Below are positions 1 to 10,254 of a stretch of 62,173 bases of DNA, piece by piece. The DNA comes from Betaproteobacteria bacterium (GTDB taxonomy: Bacteria; Pseudomonadota; Gammaproteobacteria; Burkholderiales; CAIKXV01), in assembly GCA_021298815.1 (NCBI GenBank), contig JAJTHE010000016.1, forward strand, positions 1 through 62,173, given 5' to 3'. A program made the position numbers and the translations under genes. The stretch's first letter is position 1; every line of letters begins with the position of its first letter. The notes under the pieces are model-generated. The model worked only from the letters and a program-made list of their open reading frames with translations, had not been told where the DNA came from and ran no database searches.

Positions 1-621
1 GAGCCGAGCGACCGGATGCTGCTCGACGCGATCGTGCGCATCAAGCAGCACGACGACTCGCTGTCCCTGCGCCGATCCTGCCGCGAAGGCGTCTGCGGCT
101 CGGACGCGATGAACATCAACGGCAAGAACGGGCTGGCCTGCATCACGCCGCTCGATTCCCTGAAGGAGCCGGTGGTGCTCAAGCCGCTGCCGGGCCTGCC
201 GGTGATCCGCGACCTGATCGTCGACATGTCGCAGTTCTTCAAGCAGTACCACTCGGTCAAGCCATACCTGATCAACGAGAATCCCCCGCCGGAGACCGAA
301 CGGCTGCAGTCGCCGGAAGAGCGGGAAGAGCTCGACGGCCTGTACGAATGCATCCTCTGCGCCTGCTGCTCGACCTCCTGCCCGTCGTTCTGGTGGAACC
401 CGGACAAGTTCGTCGGCCCGGCTGGCCTGCTGCAGGCCTACCGATTCCTGGCCGACAGCCGCGACGAGGCGACCTCCGAGCGCCTGGACAACCTGGAAGA
501 CCCGTACCGCCTGTTTCGCTGCCACACGATCATGAACTGCGTCGATGTCTGCCCGAAGGGCCTCAACCCGACGCGCGCGATCGGCAAGATCAAGCAGCTG
601 ATGGTCCGGAGGATGGTCTAG
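1..621 (+). CDS. sdhB: Succinate dehydrogenase iron-sulfur subunit, 5' end outside window
   Basis: Iron-sulfur subunit of respiratory complex II, passing electrons from the SdhA flavin to ubiquinone. The reading frame is open from base 1, so the N-terminus lies outside the window; 206 codons are visible of the usual 230-240. The 2Fe-2S motif S-C-R-E-G-V-C-G and its later Cys lie at about 76-145. The cluster [12 protein letters not shown] starts at 349 and [14 protein letters not shown] at about 520; these carry the 4Fe-4S and 3Fe-4S ligands. The next gene, the SDH flavinylation factor sdhE, starts 2 bases after the stop, so the two are cotranscribed. The family assignment is very secure. Confidence 0.97.
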   Translation, partial: EPSDRMLLDAIVRIKQHDDSLSLRRSCREGVCGSDAMNINGKNGLACITPLDSLKEPVVLKPLPGLPVIRDLIVDMSQFFKQYHSVKPYLINENPPPETERLQSPEEREELDGLYECILCACCSTSCPSFWWNPDKFVGPAGLLQAYRFLADSRDEATSERLDNLEDPYRLFRCHTIMNCVDVCPKGLNPTRAIGKIKQLMVRRMV

Positions 622-623
622 CC

Positions 624-878
624 ATGGTCCAGACCGAGGTCGCCCGGATCCAGGAAAATCGGTTACGCTGGCACTGCCGTCGAGGCCTTCTCGAGCTCGA
701 CCTCGTGTTGCAGCGGTTCATGGACAATCGCTATGCTTCGATGAAGGCGGCGGATGTCGAGCTGCTGAAGGAACTGCTCGACTACCCCGACCAGGACCTG
801 TGGGACATGATCATCGGTCGGCTGCAGCCAGCCGACAAGCGGGTCACCCCGGTACTGGAAATGTTGCGCGCGGCTTGA
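624..878 (+). CDS. sdhE: FAD assembly factor SdhE (succinate dehydrogenase assembly factor 2)
   Basis: An 84-residue protein of the SdhE/YgfY/CptB family, which promotes covalent attachment of FAD to SdhA. The family signature R-G-x-x-E appears as C-R-R-G-L-L-E-L-D at about residues 18-26, followed by the expected short helical bundle ending L-E-M-L-R. Size and position directly after sdhB match the family. The frame is open far upstream inside sdhB, but the ATG at 624, two bases after the sdhB stop, gives the normal length. A terminator hairpin overlaps the end of the gene, so this is probably the last gene of the sdh operon. Confidence 0.93.
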   Translation: MVQTEVARIQENRLRWHCRRGLLELDLVLQRFMDNRYASMKAADVELLKELLDYPDQDLWDMIIGRLQPADKRVTPVLEMLRAA

Positions 879-890
879 CCGCGCGTTTTT
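867..890 (+). terminator. Intrinsic terminator of the sdh operon
   Basis: A perfect 7-bp GC stem, CGCGCGG (867-873) with CCGCGCG (879-885), has a 5-base loop and is followed directly by TTTTT (886-890). It overlaps the last codons and stop of sdhE. This is the best-formed rho-independent terminator seen in the window and separates sdh from gltA. Confidence 0.8.
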
Positions 891-965
891 GCATTCGCGC
901 CTGCCTGAAAACGCCCATGGCGCAACGACGCCACGGCAGAGCGCGATCTTGATCTGGAGAACCTG

Positions 966-2267
966 ATGGACAGCAAAGCCAAGGCAACCCTCTCGTTCAG
1001 CGACGGACGCCCGTCGGTCGATTTCCCGATCTACGGCGGGACCATCGGCCCCGACGTGATCGACGTGCGTTCGCTCTACGCCAAGACCGGTGCCTTCACC
1101 TACGATCCCGGCTTCATGTCGACCGCGTCCTGCAAGTCGCAGATCACCTACATCGACGGTGACCAGGGCGTGCTCCAGCATCGCGGCTACCCGATCGAGC
1201 AGCTGGTCGAGAACTGCGACCTGCTCGAGGTGGCCTACCTGATCATGAAGGGCGAGCTGCCGAACTCGAAAGAGAAGAAGGAGTTCGACACCACCGTCAC
1301 CATGCACACCATGGTGCACGAGCAGATGGCGCGCTTCTACCAGGGCTTCCGCCGCGACGCGCATCCGATGTCCGTGCTCTGCGGGGTGGTCGGCGGCATG
1401 GCCGCGTTCTACCACGACTCGATCGACATCAACGACCCGAAGAGCCGGATGATCTCCGAGTTCCGGCTGATCGCGAAGATGCCGACCATCGTCGCGATGA
1501 CCTATAAGTACAACGTCGGCCAGCCGTTCATGTATCCGCGCAACGACCTCGGCTATGTCGAGAACTTCATGCGCATGATGTTCGGCGTGCCGTGCGAGGA
1601 CTACAAGCCCAACCCGGTGCTGGTGCGCGCCCTCGAGAAGATCCTGATCCTGCATGTCGACCACGAGCAGAACGCCTCGACCTCGACCGTCCGCCTGGCC
1701 GGCTCGTCGGGCGCCAACCCGTTCGCCTGCATCGCCGCCGGCATCGCCAGCCTCTGGGGCCCGGCGCATGGCGGCGCGAACGAAGCCGTGCTCAAGATGC
1801 TCGACGAGATCGGCGACGTGTCGAACATCGACAAGTTCATCGCGCGCGCCAAGGATCCGGCCGAGGCTTCGAAACTGATGGGCTTCGGCCACCGCGTGTA
1901 CAAGAACTACGACCCGCGCGCGCGGCTGATCCAGGGCGCCTGCCACGACGTGCTGGCCGAGCTCGGGCTCGAAGACAACAAGATGTTCAAGCTGGCGATG
2001 GCCCTCGAGAAGGTCGCGCTGGAAGACGAATACTTCGTCAAGCGCAAGCTGTTCCCGAACGTCGACTTCTACTCGGGCATCGTCTACAAGGCGCTGGGCA
2101 TCCCGGTGTCGATGTTCACCGCGTTGTTCGCCCTGTCGCGCACGATCGGCTGGATCGCCCAGTGGAACGAGATGATCGAGGACCCGGACCAGAAGATCGG
2201 CCGTCCGCGCCAGCTTTTCCTGGGTGAGACCTCGCGCACGTTCAAGCCGCTGGCGGACCGCCGCTGA
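966..2267 (+). CDS. gltA: Citrate synthase
   Basis: Type II (hexameric-type) citrate synthase of 433 residues, condensing acetyl-CoA and oxaloacetate in the first step of the TCA cycle. The catalytic triad is visible as His268 (P-A-H-G-G-A-N-E), His309 (G-F-G-H-R-V-Y-K-N) and Asp367 (N-V-D-F-Y-S-G), close to E. coli GltA numbering. The N-terminal beta domain (residues 6-50) of the Gram-negative type is present. The ATG at 966 follows a TGGAGA ribosome site. A terminator upstream (867-890) implies that the promoter lies in 891-965. A perfect hairpin follows the stop codon. Confidence 0.97.
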   Translation: MDSKAKATLSFSDGRPSVDFPIYGGTIGPDVIDVRSLYAKTGAFTYDPGFMSTASCKSQITYIDGDQGVLQHRGYPIEQLVENCDLLEVAYLIMKGELPNSKEKKEFDTTVTMHTMVHEQMARFYQGFRRDAHPMSVLCGVVGGMAAFYHDSIDINDPKSRMISEFRLIAKMPTIVAMTYKYNVGQPFMYPRNDLGYVENFMRMMFGVPCEDYKPNPVLVRALEKILILHVDHEQNASTSTVRLAGSSGANPFACIAAGIASLWGPAHGGANEAVLKMLDEIGDVSNIDKFIARAKDPAEASKLMGFGHRVYKNYDPRARLIQGACHDVLAELGLEDNKMFKLAMALEKVALEDEYFVKRKLFPNVDFYSGIVYKALGIPVSMFTALFALSRTIGWIAQWNEMIEDPDQKIGRPRQLFLGETSRTFKPLADRR

Positions 2268-2270
2268 GTC

Positions 2271-2291
2271 CCGCCGGTCCGGGACCGGCGG
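2271..2291 (+). terminator. Perfect 9-bp hairpin after gltA, no U-tract
   Basis: CCGCCGGTC (2271-2279) pairs exactly with GACCGGCGG (2283-2291) around a 3-base loop, starting 3 bases after the gltA stop. No run of T follows, so it may be a transcript-end stabiliser or a pause or attenuation structure between gltA and sucA rather than a true intrinsic terminator. Confidence 0.4.
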
Positions 2292-2354
2292 CCGGGGCCC
2301 GGCCTACGGGGCCTTCCGACTCAGCCTGCACGTAAACAGACAGGACCCTTCCTG

Positions 2355-5192
2355 ATGATGCAAGAGATGTTCGGCAACTCCTACCTGTTCGGCTCGAATG
2401 CGCCGTTCATCGAGGAGCTCTACGATGCCTACCTGGCCGACCCCGCGTCGGTGGATGGCACCTGGCGGCAGTACTTCGACGCGCTCCAGCGCACGGGCAA
2501 CGGCCCGGACGTCTCGCACGAGCAGGTGCGCGCGAAGTTCGCCGAGATGGCGAAGCGCAGTCCCTACCAGGCGGCTGCGTCCACCGGCATAAGCGCGGAA
2601 GCCGCGCTGAAGCAGGTGGCGGTGCTGCAGCTGATCGGGGCCTACCGGTTCCTCGGCGTGCGGCATGCGGAGATCGACCCGCTCAACCGCCAGGAGAAGC
2701 CGTACATCCAGGAACTCGACCCGGCGTTCTACGGGTTGTCCGACGCGGACATGGAGACCGAGTTCAACACCGGGTCGCTGGTCGGGCCGCAGCGCGCGAC
2801 GCTGCGCCAGATCCTCGCCCATGTGCGCGAGACCTACTGCGGCTCGATCGGCTTCGAGTACATGTACATCTCGGATCCGACGCAGAAGAAGTGGATCCAG
2901 CAGCGCTTCGAGAGCATCCACTCGAAGCCGTCCTACGACGCTGCGTACAAGCAGAACATCCTCGAGCGACTCACCGCCGCCGAGACGCTGGAAAAGTACC
3001 TGCACACGAAGTACGTCGGGCAGACCCGCTTCTCGCTGGAAGGCGGCGAGACGCTGATCCCGATGCTCGACATCCTGCTGCAGCGCGCGGGCGCGCAGGG
3101 CGTCAAGGAATCGGTGATCGGCATGGCCCACCGCGGCCGGCTGAACGTGCTGGTGAATACGCTCGGCAAGATGCCGAAGGACCTGTTCGCCGAGTTCGAG
3201 GGCAAGATCGACGAAGCCATCCTGTACGGAGACGTGATCTACCACGACGGCTTCTCGAGCGACATCACCACCCCGGGCGGCCCGATGCACCTGGCGCTCG
3301 CGTTCAACCCGTCCCACCTCGAGATCGTGAACCCGGTGGTCACCGGTTCGGTGCGGGCGCGCCAGCACCGTCGCGGCGACAAGCTGGGCCGCGAAGTGAT
3401 GCCGATCCTGATCCATGGCGATGCCTCGTACGCGGGGCAGGGCGTGGTGATGGAAACGCTGAACCTGTCCCAGACCCGCGGCTTCGGCACCGGCGGGACG
3501 ATGCACCTGATCATCAACAACCAGATCGGCTTCACCATCTCGGACCCGCGCGATTCGCGCTCGTCGCTCTACTGCAGCGACGTGTCGAAGATGATCGAGG
3601 CGCCGATCTTCCACGTGAACGCCGACGATCCCGAGGCGGTCGCGCTGGTGGTCGAGGCGGCGCTCGACTTCCGGATGGAGTTCCGCAAGGACGTGGTGGT
3701 CGACATGGTCTGCTACCGCCGGCCCGGCCACAACGAGCAGGACGAGCCGATGGTCACCCAGCCGCTGATGTACAAGGTGATCGGCAAGAAGCCCGGTACG
3801 CGCAAGCTCTACGCGGACAGGCTCGCAGCCGAAGGCGTGGTCACCGACACCGTCGCCAGCGAACTGATCAGCACCTACCGCACCGCGATGGACGGCGGCT
3901 ACCACACCAACAAGACGGTACTGTCCAACTTCAAGCCCCCGTATGCGCCCAACTGGGAGCAGTTCAAGGGCACGAAGTGGAACGAGAACGACAACACCCA
4001 GATCCCGCTCGAGACCCTGAAGGAACTCGGCCGGCTGGTATCGAAGGTGCCGGACGACTTCAAGCTGCATCCCCGGGTGCAGAAGATCATGGAAGACCGG
4101 CGGCTGATGGCCGAGGGCAGCATCCCGCTCGACTGGGGCATGGCCGAGACGCTGGCCTATGCCTCGCTGCTCAAGGACGGCTTCGCGATCCGCATGTCCG
4201 GCCAGGACGCCGGCCGCGGCACGTTCTTCCATCGCCATGCGGTGCTGCACGACCAGAACCGCGAGCGCTGGGATTCCGGAACCTACATCCCGCTGCAGAA
4301 CCTGTTCCCCGGCCAGCCCGACTTCACGGTGATCGACTCCCTGCTGTCGGAAGAGGCGGTGCTCGGCTTCGAGTACGGCTATTCGTCGACCGAGCCGAAC
4401 GAGCTGGTGATCTGGGAGGCCCAGTACGGCGATTTCGTCAATGGCGCCCAGGTGGTGATCGACCAGTTCATCGCCTCCGGCGAGGTGAAGTGGGGCCGCA
4501 TGTCGGGGCTGGTGATGATGCTGCCGCACGGCTACGAAGGCGCGGGCCCCGAGCACTCGTCGGGCCGCATCGAGCGCTTCCTGCAGCTTTGCGCCGACTA
4601 CAACATGCAGGTGTGCTACCCGGCCACGCCGGTGCAGATGTTCTACCTGCTGCGCCGGCAGATGATCCGCCCGTACCGCAAGCCGCTGATCATCTTCACG
4701 CCCAAGAGCATCCTGCGGCACAAGGAATCGGTGTCCCAGCTCGAGGAGTTCGCGCTCGACAAGTTCCGCCCGGTCAACGGCGAGTGGGATGCCGACATCG
4801 ACCCGGCGAAGGCGAAGCGGGTAGTGTTCTGCAGCGGCAAGGTCTTCTTCGACCTGCGCGCCGCACGGCGCGAGGCCGGCGTGAAGGATGTCGCGCTGGT
4901 GCGTATCTCGCAGCTCTATCCGTTCCCGCACGACGAGTACAAGGAGCAGATCGAACTCTATCCGGCGGCGAAGGAGATCGTCTGGTGCCAGGAGGAACCC
5001 CGCAACCAGGGCGCCTGGTACTGGGTTCAGCACTACCTGCGGCGGCCGATGCGCAAGGGCCAGAAGCTGTTCTATGCCGGCCGGGTATCATCGGCGACCC
5101 CGGCGGTGGGCTACAAGAAGCTGCACGCCATGCAACAGAAAGAGCTGGTCACCGTGGCGATCACGCTGGGCGGCGGAGAGACGAAGGAATAG
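2355..5192 (+). CDS. sucA: 2-oxoglutarate dehydrogenase E1 component
   Basis: Thiamine-diphosphate-dependent E1 of the 2-oxoglutarate dehydrogenase complex, decarboxylating 2-oxoglutarate and loading succinyl onto the E2 lipoyl group. The 945 residues match full-length SucA/OdhA. The N-terminal E2-binding segment (F-G-N-S-Y-L-F-G-S-N, residues 6-15) is followed by the core with G-M-A-H-R-G-R-L-N-V-L near residue 256, the ThDP region with H-I-N-A-D-D-P-type sequence (F-H-V-N-A-D-D-P near 418), and the C-terminal transketolase-like domain containing E-G-A-G-P-E-H-S-S-G-R. It is followed by sucB and lpdA in the usual order. Two ATGs are adjacent at 2355 and 2358; the first is used here. Confidence 0.97.
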   Translation: MMQEMFGNSYLFGSNAPFIEELYDAYLADPASVDGTWRQYFDALQRTGNGPDVSHEQVRAKFAEMAKRSPYQAAASTGISAEAALKQVAVLQLIGAYRFLGVRHAEIDPLNRQEKPYIQELDPAFYGLSDADMETEFNTGSLVGPQRATLRQILAHVRETYCGSIGFEYMYISDPTQKKWIQQRFESIHSKPSYDAAYKQNILERLTAAETLEKYLHTKYVGQTRFSLEGGETLIPMLDILLQRAGAQGVKESVIGMAHRGRLNVLVNTLGKMPKDLFAEFEGKIDEAILYGDVIYHDGFSSDITTPGGPMHLALAFNPSHLEIVNPVVTGSVRARQHRRGDKLGREVMPILIHGDASYAGQGVVMETLNLSQTRGFGTGGTMHLIINNQIGFTISDPRDSRSSLYCSDVSKMIEAPIFHVNADDPEAVALVVEAALDFRMEFRKDVVVDMVCYRRPGHNEQDEPMVTQPLMYKVIGKKPGTRKLYADRLAAEGVVTDTVASELISTYRTAMDGGYHTNKTVLSNFKPPYAPNWEQFKGTKWNENDNTQIPLETLKELGRLVSKVPDDFKLHPRVQKIMEDRRLMAEGSIPLDWGMAETLAYASLLKDGFAIRMSGQDAGRGTFFHRHAVLHDQNRERWDSGTYIPLQNLFPGQPDFTVIDSLLSEEAVLGFEYGYSSTEPNELVIWEAQYGDFVNGAQVVIDQFIASGEVKWGRMSGLVMMLPHGYEGAGPEHSSGRIERFLQLCADYNMQVCYPATPVQMFYLLRRQMIRPYRKPLIIFTPKSILRHKESVSQLEEFALDKFRPVNGEWDADIDPAKAKRVVFCSGKVFFDLRAARREAGVKDVALVRISQLYPFPHDEYKEQIELYPAAKEIVWCQEEPRNQGAWYWVQHYLRRPMRKGQKLFYAGRVSSATPAVGYKKLHAMQQKELVTVAITLGGGETKE

Positions 5193-5212
5193 CCCGAGAG
5201 AGGCTCCGGTCG

Positions 5213-5238
5213 CGCGCGCCCGGCTCCGGGGGCGCGCG
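5213..5238 (+). other. GC-only hairpin between sucA and sucB
   Basis: CGCGCGCCC (5213-5221) pairs with GGGCGCGCG (5230-5238) across an 8-base loop in the 78-base sucA-sucB spacer. There is no T-tract. It could adjust the relative expression of E1 and E2, as intercistronic stem-loops do elsewhere. That role is inferred only from its position. Confidence 0.35.
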
Positions 5239-5270
5239 GGCGAAACACGAGATGACAAGGTGAATCGACC

Positions 5271-6512
5271 ATGCTGGTGGAAGTGAAGGTACCGACGCTG
5301 TCCGAGTCCGTCGCCGAGGCGACGCTGCTCTCGTGGCACAAGAAACAGGGCGAATTCGTCAAGCGCGACGAGAACCTGATCGACATCGAGACGGACAAGG
5401 TCGTGCTCGAGCTGCCCGCGCCGGATTCCGGCGTGCTGGTCAGCATCGCGAAGGGCGATGGCGGCACGGTCGTGAGCCAGGAAGTGATCGCGACGATCGA
5501 CACCGAGGCGACCGCCGGGGCGGGTTCGTCCGCGGCTGCGCCGGTCCCGGCTGCAGCCCCGGCACCGTCGGCGGCTCCGGCCCCAGCCGCCGCCGCCGCG
5601 TCCGCCGCGGTGATGCCTGCGGCGCAGAAGATTGCCGCCGAGCAGCATGTCTCGACCGATGCGCTGGCCGGCTCCGGCCGCGGCGGGCGGGTCACCAAGG
5701 AAGACGTGCTCGGCGCGGTGCAGGCGCGCAGCGCCGCCCCGTCCGCACCGGCTGCCCGTGCGCCGCTGCCGAAGGTCGATGCCCCGGTGAACACCGGCGC
5801 GATCCTGGGCAACCGGCCCGAGCAGCGCGTGCCGATGTCGCGCCTGCGCCAGCGGGTGGCCGAGCGCCTGCTGGCCTCTCAGGCCAACGCCGCGATCCTC
5901 ACCACCTTCAACGAAGTGAACATGCAACCGGTGATTGACCTGCGCGCGAAGTACCGCGACCGGTTCGAGAAGGAGCACGGCGTGAAGCTGGGCTTCATGT
6001 CCTTCTTCGTTAAGGCGGCCGTCTACGCGCTGAAAAAGTTCCCGGCAGTCAACGCATCGATCGACGGCCCGGACATCGTCTACCACGGCTACTACGACAT
6101 CGGCGTGGCCGTCTCCAGCCCGCGCGGTCTGGTGGTGCCGATCGTTCGCGATGCCGACCGCAAGACGATGGCCGACATCGAGAAGGAGATCGCCGAACTG
6201 GGCAAGCGTGCGCAGGACGGCAAGCTCACCCTCGAGGAACTCACCGGTGGCACCTTCTCCATCTCCAACGGTGGCGTGTTCGGCTCGATGCTCTCGACGC
6301 CGATCATCAACCCGCCGCAGAGCGCCATCCTCGGCGTGCATGCGACCAAGGACCGCCCGGTGGTCGAGAACGGCCAGATCGTCATCCGGCCGATGAACTA
6401 CCTGGCGATGTCCTATGACCACCGGATCATCGACGGCCGCGAAGCGGTGCTGTCGCTGGTCGCCATGAAGGACGCCCTCGAGGATCCTTCGCGTCTGCTG
6501 CTGGACGTCTGA
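5271..6512 (+). CDS. sucB: Dihydrolipoyllysine succinyltransferase, E2 of 2-oxoglutarate dehydrogenase
   Basis: E2 core of the 2-oxoglutarate dehydrogenase complex, 413 residues. Order of domains: one lipoyl domain with the lipoylated Lys43 in E-T-D-K-V-V-L-E; an Ala/Pro-rich swinging linker at about 85-115; a peripheral-subunit-binding domain at about 115-150 ([11 protein letters not shown] ... V-T-K-E-D-V-L); and the catalytic acyltransferase domain from about 180 with the active-site His384 and Asp388 in [10 protein letters not shown] single lipoyl domain is normal for SucB. The start ATG at 5271 follows AAGGTG. lpdA starts 2 bases after the stop, indicating one transcript. Confidence 0.97.
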   Translation: MLVEVKVPTLSESVAEATLLSWHKKQGEFVKRDENLIDIETDKVVLELPAPDSGVLVSIAKGDGGTVVSQEVIATIDTEATAGAGSSAAAPVPAAAPAPSAAPAPAAAAASAAVMPAAQKIAAEQHVSTDALAGSGRGGRVTKEDVLGAVQARSAAPSAPAARAPLPKVDAPVNTGAILGNRPEQRVPMSRLRQRVAERLLASQANAAILTTFNEVNMQPVIDLRAKYRDRFEKEHGVKLGFMSFFVKAAVYALKKFPAVNASIDGPDIVYHGYYDIGVAVSSPRGLVVPIVRDADRKTMADIEKEIAELGKRAQDGKLTLEELTGGTFSISNGGVFGSMLSTPIINPPQSAILGVHATKDRPVVENGQIVIRPMNYLAMSYDHRIIDGREAVLSLVAMKDALEDPSRLLLDV

Positions 6513-6514
6513 CC

Positions 6515-7939
6515 ATGGCCAAGCAATTCGACGTAGTCGTGATAGGCGGCGGGCCCGCCGGGTATGTCGCCGCGATCCGCGCCGGGCAGCTCGGCCTGTC
6601 GGTCGCCTGTGCGGAGTCCAATCCCTATGCGGATCCGAAGGGCGAGCCCCGGCTCGGCGGCACCTGCCTGAACGTCGGCTGCATCCCGTCCAAGGCGCTG
6701 CTGCAGTCGTCGGAGAACTACCACCTGCTGCATGACGGTTTCGCGCAGCACGGCATCTCCGTGTCGGACGCGAAGATCGACATCGCTACCATGGTGGGTC
6801 GGAAGAACAAGATCGTCGACCAGTTCACCGGCGGCATCAAGGGCCTGTTCCGCAAGTACAAGGTCACCTTCATCCCTGGGCACGGCAGGTTCGTCGCCGC
6901 GGGCGGCGCCGGCTGGAAGCTCGACATCGGCGGCGAAGCGGTAGAAGCGAAGCATGTGATCGTCGCCACCGGCTCGCGCTCGCGGCCGCTGCCCGGCGTG
7001 CCGGTCGACAACGACACCATCGTCGACAATGTCGGTGCGCTCGACTTCAAGGCGGTGCCGAAGAAGCTCGGCATCATCGGCTCCGGCGTGATCGGACTCG
7101 AGCTCGGCTCGGTGTGGAAGCGCCTCGGCGCCGAGGTCACCATCCTCGAAGCGCTGCCGACCTTCCTCGGCGCCTGCGACGAGGCGGTGTCCAAGGAAGC
7201 CTGGAAGGTGTTCACCGCGAAGCAGGGGCTGGACATCAAGCTCGGCTGCAGGATCGGCGAAGTGAAGAAGGGCAAGTCTGGCGTGTCCATCGCCTACGAG
7301 CAGGATGGAAAGGCGACCACGCTCGACTGCGACAGGCTGATCGTCTCGATCGGCCGCGTGCCCAACACCGACGGCCTGGCGGCCGATGCGGTCGGCCTGA
7401 AGGTCGATGCGCGCGGCTTCATCGAGGTCGACGGCCATTGCCGCACCACGCTGCCGAACGTCTATGCCGTCGGCGACGTCGTGCGCGGGCCGATGCTGGC
7501 GCACAAGGCGATGGAAGAAGGCGTGATGGTCGCCGAGATCATCGCCGGGCAGGCTGGCCATGTGAACCTCGACACCGTGCCGTGGGTGATCTACACCTCG
7601 CCGGAGATCGCCTGGGTCGGCAAGACCGAGCAGCAACTCAAGGCCGAGGGCGTGGCCTACCGTACCGGGCAGATCCCGTTCATGGCCAATGGCCGCGCGA
7701 TGGGCATGGGCGACACCACCGGCTTCGTGAAGATGATCGCGGACGCCAAGACCGACCGCATCCTCGGCGTGCACATCATCGCCGCGCATGCCTCGGAGCT
7801 CATCTCCGAGGCCGTGGTCGCGATGGAGTTCTCCGCCAGCTCGGAAGACCTCGCGCGCATCGTGCACGCGCATCCGACGCTGTCCGAGGTGATCCACGAG
7901 GCGGCGCTCGCGGTGGACAAGCGGTCGCTGCACTTCTGA
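6515..7939 (+). CDS. lpdA: Dihydrolipoyl dehydrogenase, E3 component
   Basis: FAD-dependent E3, re-oxidising dihydrolipoamide with NAD+, 474 residues. It has an N-terminal FAD-binding motif V-I-G-G-G-P-A-G-Y (residues 9-17), the redox disulfide Cys51/Cys56 in [13 protein letters not shown], an NAD-binding motif [11 protein letters not shown] near residue 190, and the C-terminal base pair His453-Glu458 in H-P-T-L-S-E. It lies 2 bases downstream of sucB and so is the dedicated E3 of this complex, though E3 proteins can also serve pyruvate dehydrogenase. Confidence 0.97.
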   Translation: MAKQFDVVVIGGGPAGYVAAIRAGQLGLSVACAESNPYADPKGEPRLGGTCLNVGCIPSKALLQSSENYHLLHDGFAQHGISVSDAKIDIATMVGRKNKIVDQFTGGIKGLFRKYKVTFIPGHGRFVAAGGAGWKLDIGGEAVEAKHVIVATGSRSRPLPGVPVDNDTIVDNVGALDFKAVPKKLGIIGSGVIGLELGSVWKRLGAEVTILEALPTFLGACDEAVSKEAWKVFTAKQGLDIKLGCRIGEVKKGKSGVSIAYEQDGKATTLDCDRLIVSIGRVPNTDGLAADAVGLKVDARGFIEVDGHCRTTLPNVYAVGDVVRGPMLAHKAMEEGVMVAEIIAGQAGHVNLDTVPWVIYTSPEIAWVGKTEQQLKAEGVAYRTGQIPFMANGRAMGMGDTTGFVKMIADAKTDRILGVHIIAAHASELISEAVVAMEFSASSEDLARIVHAHPTLSEVIHEAALAVDKRSLHF

Positions 7940-7965
7940 ACGCCAACGGTCCGGCGGGACACGCA

Positions 7966-9183
7966 GTGGGCGGGGCAGACACGCTGCAGGCGGCGCAGTC
8001 GTTGCCGGCGGCGACGCCGGCATCTGCTGCTTCGCCTGCGCTGTCCGTGCCGTCGCTGCCGCCTCCGGCCGACGGCAGCATGCTCGCCGCGTGGGTGCGC
8101 CGGCATGCGGCCGGGCACGGCTACACGCTGGACGCGGCACAGGAAGCGACCCTGCCGGCGTTCCGCCGGGTATTCGACGGCCTGGCCGAGCTCGAGCGCG
8201 CCGACCGCTCGCTGATCCGCCGGCTCGCCCGCCGGCGCAGCGTGCGCGGCCTGTACCTGTGGGGCGGGGTCGGTCGCGGCAAGAGCTTCCTGATGGATAC
8301 CTTCTTCGCAGCGGCGCCGACCGCGCGCAAGAAGCGCATCCACTTCCACCGGTTCATGCAGGAGATCCACCACCGGCTGCGCGACCTGCAGGGGCGCGCC
8401 AACCCGATGCGCCAGGTCGCGCGCCTGATCGCCGAGGACGCACGGCTGCTGTGCCTGGACGAGTTCCATGTCACCGACATCACCGATGCGATGCTCATGC
8501 GCAACCTGCTCGAGGGGCTGGTCGAAGAGGGCGTGGTGCTGGTGACCACCTCGAACGCACGGCCCGACGACCTGTACCGCAACGGCCTGCAGCGCAGCGG
8601 CTTCCTGCCGGCGATCGACCTGCTCAAGCAGCACCTCGAGGTGGTCGAGGTGGCCTCGGAGGTAGACTACCGGCTGCGCGCGCTGCATGCCGGCGGCGTC
8701 TACCACTCGCCGATCGATGCGCGGGTCGAGGCACGGCTCGAGGCGGAGTTCCGCTCGCTCGCCGGCGAAGCCGGCCAGCCCGAGGTCGCGATCGAGGTCG
8801 ACGAGCGCACGTTCGTCGCCCGGCGCGTCGCCAGCGGCACTGCATGGTTCGATTTCCGCATGCTCTGCGACGGCCCGCGCGGCAAGTCCGACTACATCGA
8901 ACTCGCGCGCCGGTTCCATACGGTCATCGTGTCCGGCGTGCCCGAGCTCACCGCCGGGGAGCGCGACGTCGCGCGGCGCTTCGTCTGGCTGATCGACGAG
9001 TTCTACGACCGGCGGGTGAAGCTGATCCTGTCGGCCGACGTGACGGTGGAGCGCCTGTTCATGCGCGTGCCGCTCGACGACGTGTACAAGGAACAGAAGG
9101 GCAGCGGCGAGTTCGACCGCACGGTCAGCCGGCTGATCGAGATGCAGTCGGTGCACTACCTGGCCGAACCGCACCTGCCCTGA
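7966..9183 (+). CDS. zapE: AFG1-family cell-division ATPase ZapE
   Basis: P-loop ATPase of the AFG1/ZapE family. E. coli ZapE acts at the Z-ring under stress, and the mitochondrial relatives act in respiratory-complex turnover. Walker A is G-G-V-G-R-G-K-S near residue 100 and Walker B L-L-C-L-D-E-F-H-V near residue 163, followed by the family's T-S-N-A-R-P-D-D-L-Y segment. The GTG at 7966 gives 405 residues with a low-complexity Ala/Pro leader; GTG 8047 and ATG 8080 are in-frame alternatives, and the conserved part begins just after 8080. It lies 26 bases after lpdA, a common Burkholderiales arrangement. The family is sure, the start is not. Confidence 0.88.
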   Translation: MGGADTLQAAQSLPAATPASAASPALSVPSLPPPADGSMLAAWVRRHAAGHGYTLDAAQEATLPAFRRVFDGLAELERADRSLIRRLARRRSVRGLYLWGGVGRGKSFLMDTFFAAAPTARKKRIHFHRFMQEIHHRLRDLQGRANPMRQVARLIAEDARLLCLDEFHVTDITDAMLMRNLLEGLVEEGVVLVTTSNARPDDLYRNGLQRSGFLPAIDLLKQHLEVVEVASEVDYRLRALHAGGVYHSPIDARVEARLEAEFRSLAGEAGQPEVAIEVDERTFVARRVASGTAWFDFRMLCDGPRGKSDYIELARRFHTVIVSGVPELTAGERDVARRFVWLIDEFYDRRVKLILSADVTVERLFMRVPLDDVYKEQKGSGEFDRTVSRLIEMQSVHYLAEPHLP

Positions 9184-9304
9184 AGTCAGGCCCCGTGCGG
9201 CAGGACCCGTGCGGCGGGCCCGGGGTTGACTGCCGCGCGACCGCTGCCTGAGGTACCCTCTCGCCGTCGCGCACGAAGCGCGACATCCTCTGCCGGAGTC
9301 CACG

Positions 9305-10234
9305 ATGGTCCTGCTGGTCAATACGCCCACCGAGAACGGCAGCGCCTGGCGCGACATGTTCCTCAAGCTGGAGCCTTCGCTCGAGGTGCGGGTCTGGCCC
9401 GACGTCGGCGATCCGGCCGACGTCGAGGTGGTGTTCGCCTGGCGCCATGTGCATGGCGACCTTGCGCGCTACCCGAGCCTGCGCGCGGTGTTCTCGCTCG
9501 GCGCCGGCGTCGACGGCGTGCTCGCCGATCCGGCGTTCCCGCGCCAGGTGCCGCTGGTGCGCATGGTCGACCCCAACTTGGGCGTGCTGATGACCGAGTA
9601 CGTGCTGGCTGCGGTGCTGCGCCACCACTGCGAACTCGACCACTACCATCGGCTGCAGCAGGCGGCGCGCTGGGAGAAGCGGGTACGTCCGTTCGCCGGG
9701 GACCGCGTGGTCGGCGTGATGGGCATGGGCGAACTCGGCGCGCGCGCCGCCGGTGCGCTGCTCGGCCTCGGCTTCAGCGTGCGCGGCTGGTCGCGGCGCA
9801 TCCGCACGCTGCCCGGGCTGGAAACCTTCGCCGGCGAAGCGGGACTGACCGCCTTCCTGGCCGGGACGCAGATCCTGGTCTGCCTGTTGCCGCTGACCGC
9901 GCAGACGCGGGGCATCCTGTGCGCATCGACCTTCTCGCGCATGCCGCGCGGCAGTTGCGTGGTGAACGCTGCCCGCGGCGGGCACGTGCTCGACGCCGAC
10001 CTGCTCGCCGCGCTCGACAGCGGCCATCTCTCCGGCGCCACGCTCGACGTGTTCGAGACCGAGCCGCTGCCGGCCGGCCATCCGTTCTGGTCGCACCCGC
10101 GCATCCTGGTGACGCCGCACATAGCCAGCGTGACCAGCCTGCCGACGGCGGCTGCTCTGGTGGTCGACAACCTGAGGCAGTGGCGCGCCGGCGGCGCGCT
10201 GCGCAACGTGGTGGATCCCGACCGGGGCTACTGA
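9305..10234 (+). CDS. D-isomer-specific 2-hydroxyacid dehydrogenase, glyoxylate/hydroxypyruvate reductase type
   Basis: NAD(P)H-dependent reductase of 309 residues resembling GhrA-type enzymes that reduce glyoxylate or hydroxypyruvate. The Rossmann dinucleotide motif is G-V-M-G-M-G-E-L-G-A near residue 138. The substrate-binding Arg lies in N-A-A-R-G-G-H (about 221), and the catalytic His in T-P-H-I-A-S-V-T (about 276). The short N-terminal catalytic domain and H-P-F-W-x-H-P motif are typical of the GhrA branch. It stands alone: 121 bases after zapE and convergent with the NADH dehydrogenase 20 bases away. The exact substrate cannot be told. Confidence 0.88.
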   Translation: MVLLVNTPTENGSAWRDMFLKLEPSLEVRVWPDVGDPADVEVVFAWRHVHGDLARYPSLRAVFSLGAGVDGVLADPAFPRQVPLVRMVDPNLGVLMTEYVLAAVLRHHCELDHYHRLQQAARWEKRVRPFAGDRVVGVMGMGELGARAAGALLGLGFSVRGWSRRIRTLPGLETFAGEAGLTAFLAGTQILVCLLPLTAQTRGILCASTFSRMPRGSCVVNAARGGHVLDADLLAALDSGHLSGATLDVFETEPLPAGHPFWSHPRILVTPHIASVTSLPTAAALVVDNLRQWRAGGALRNVVDPDRGY

Positions 10235-10254
10235 GCGCAGGCAGCCGCCGCGGG

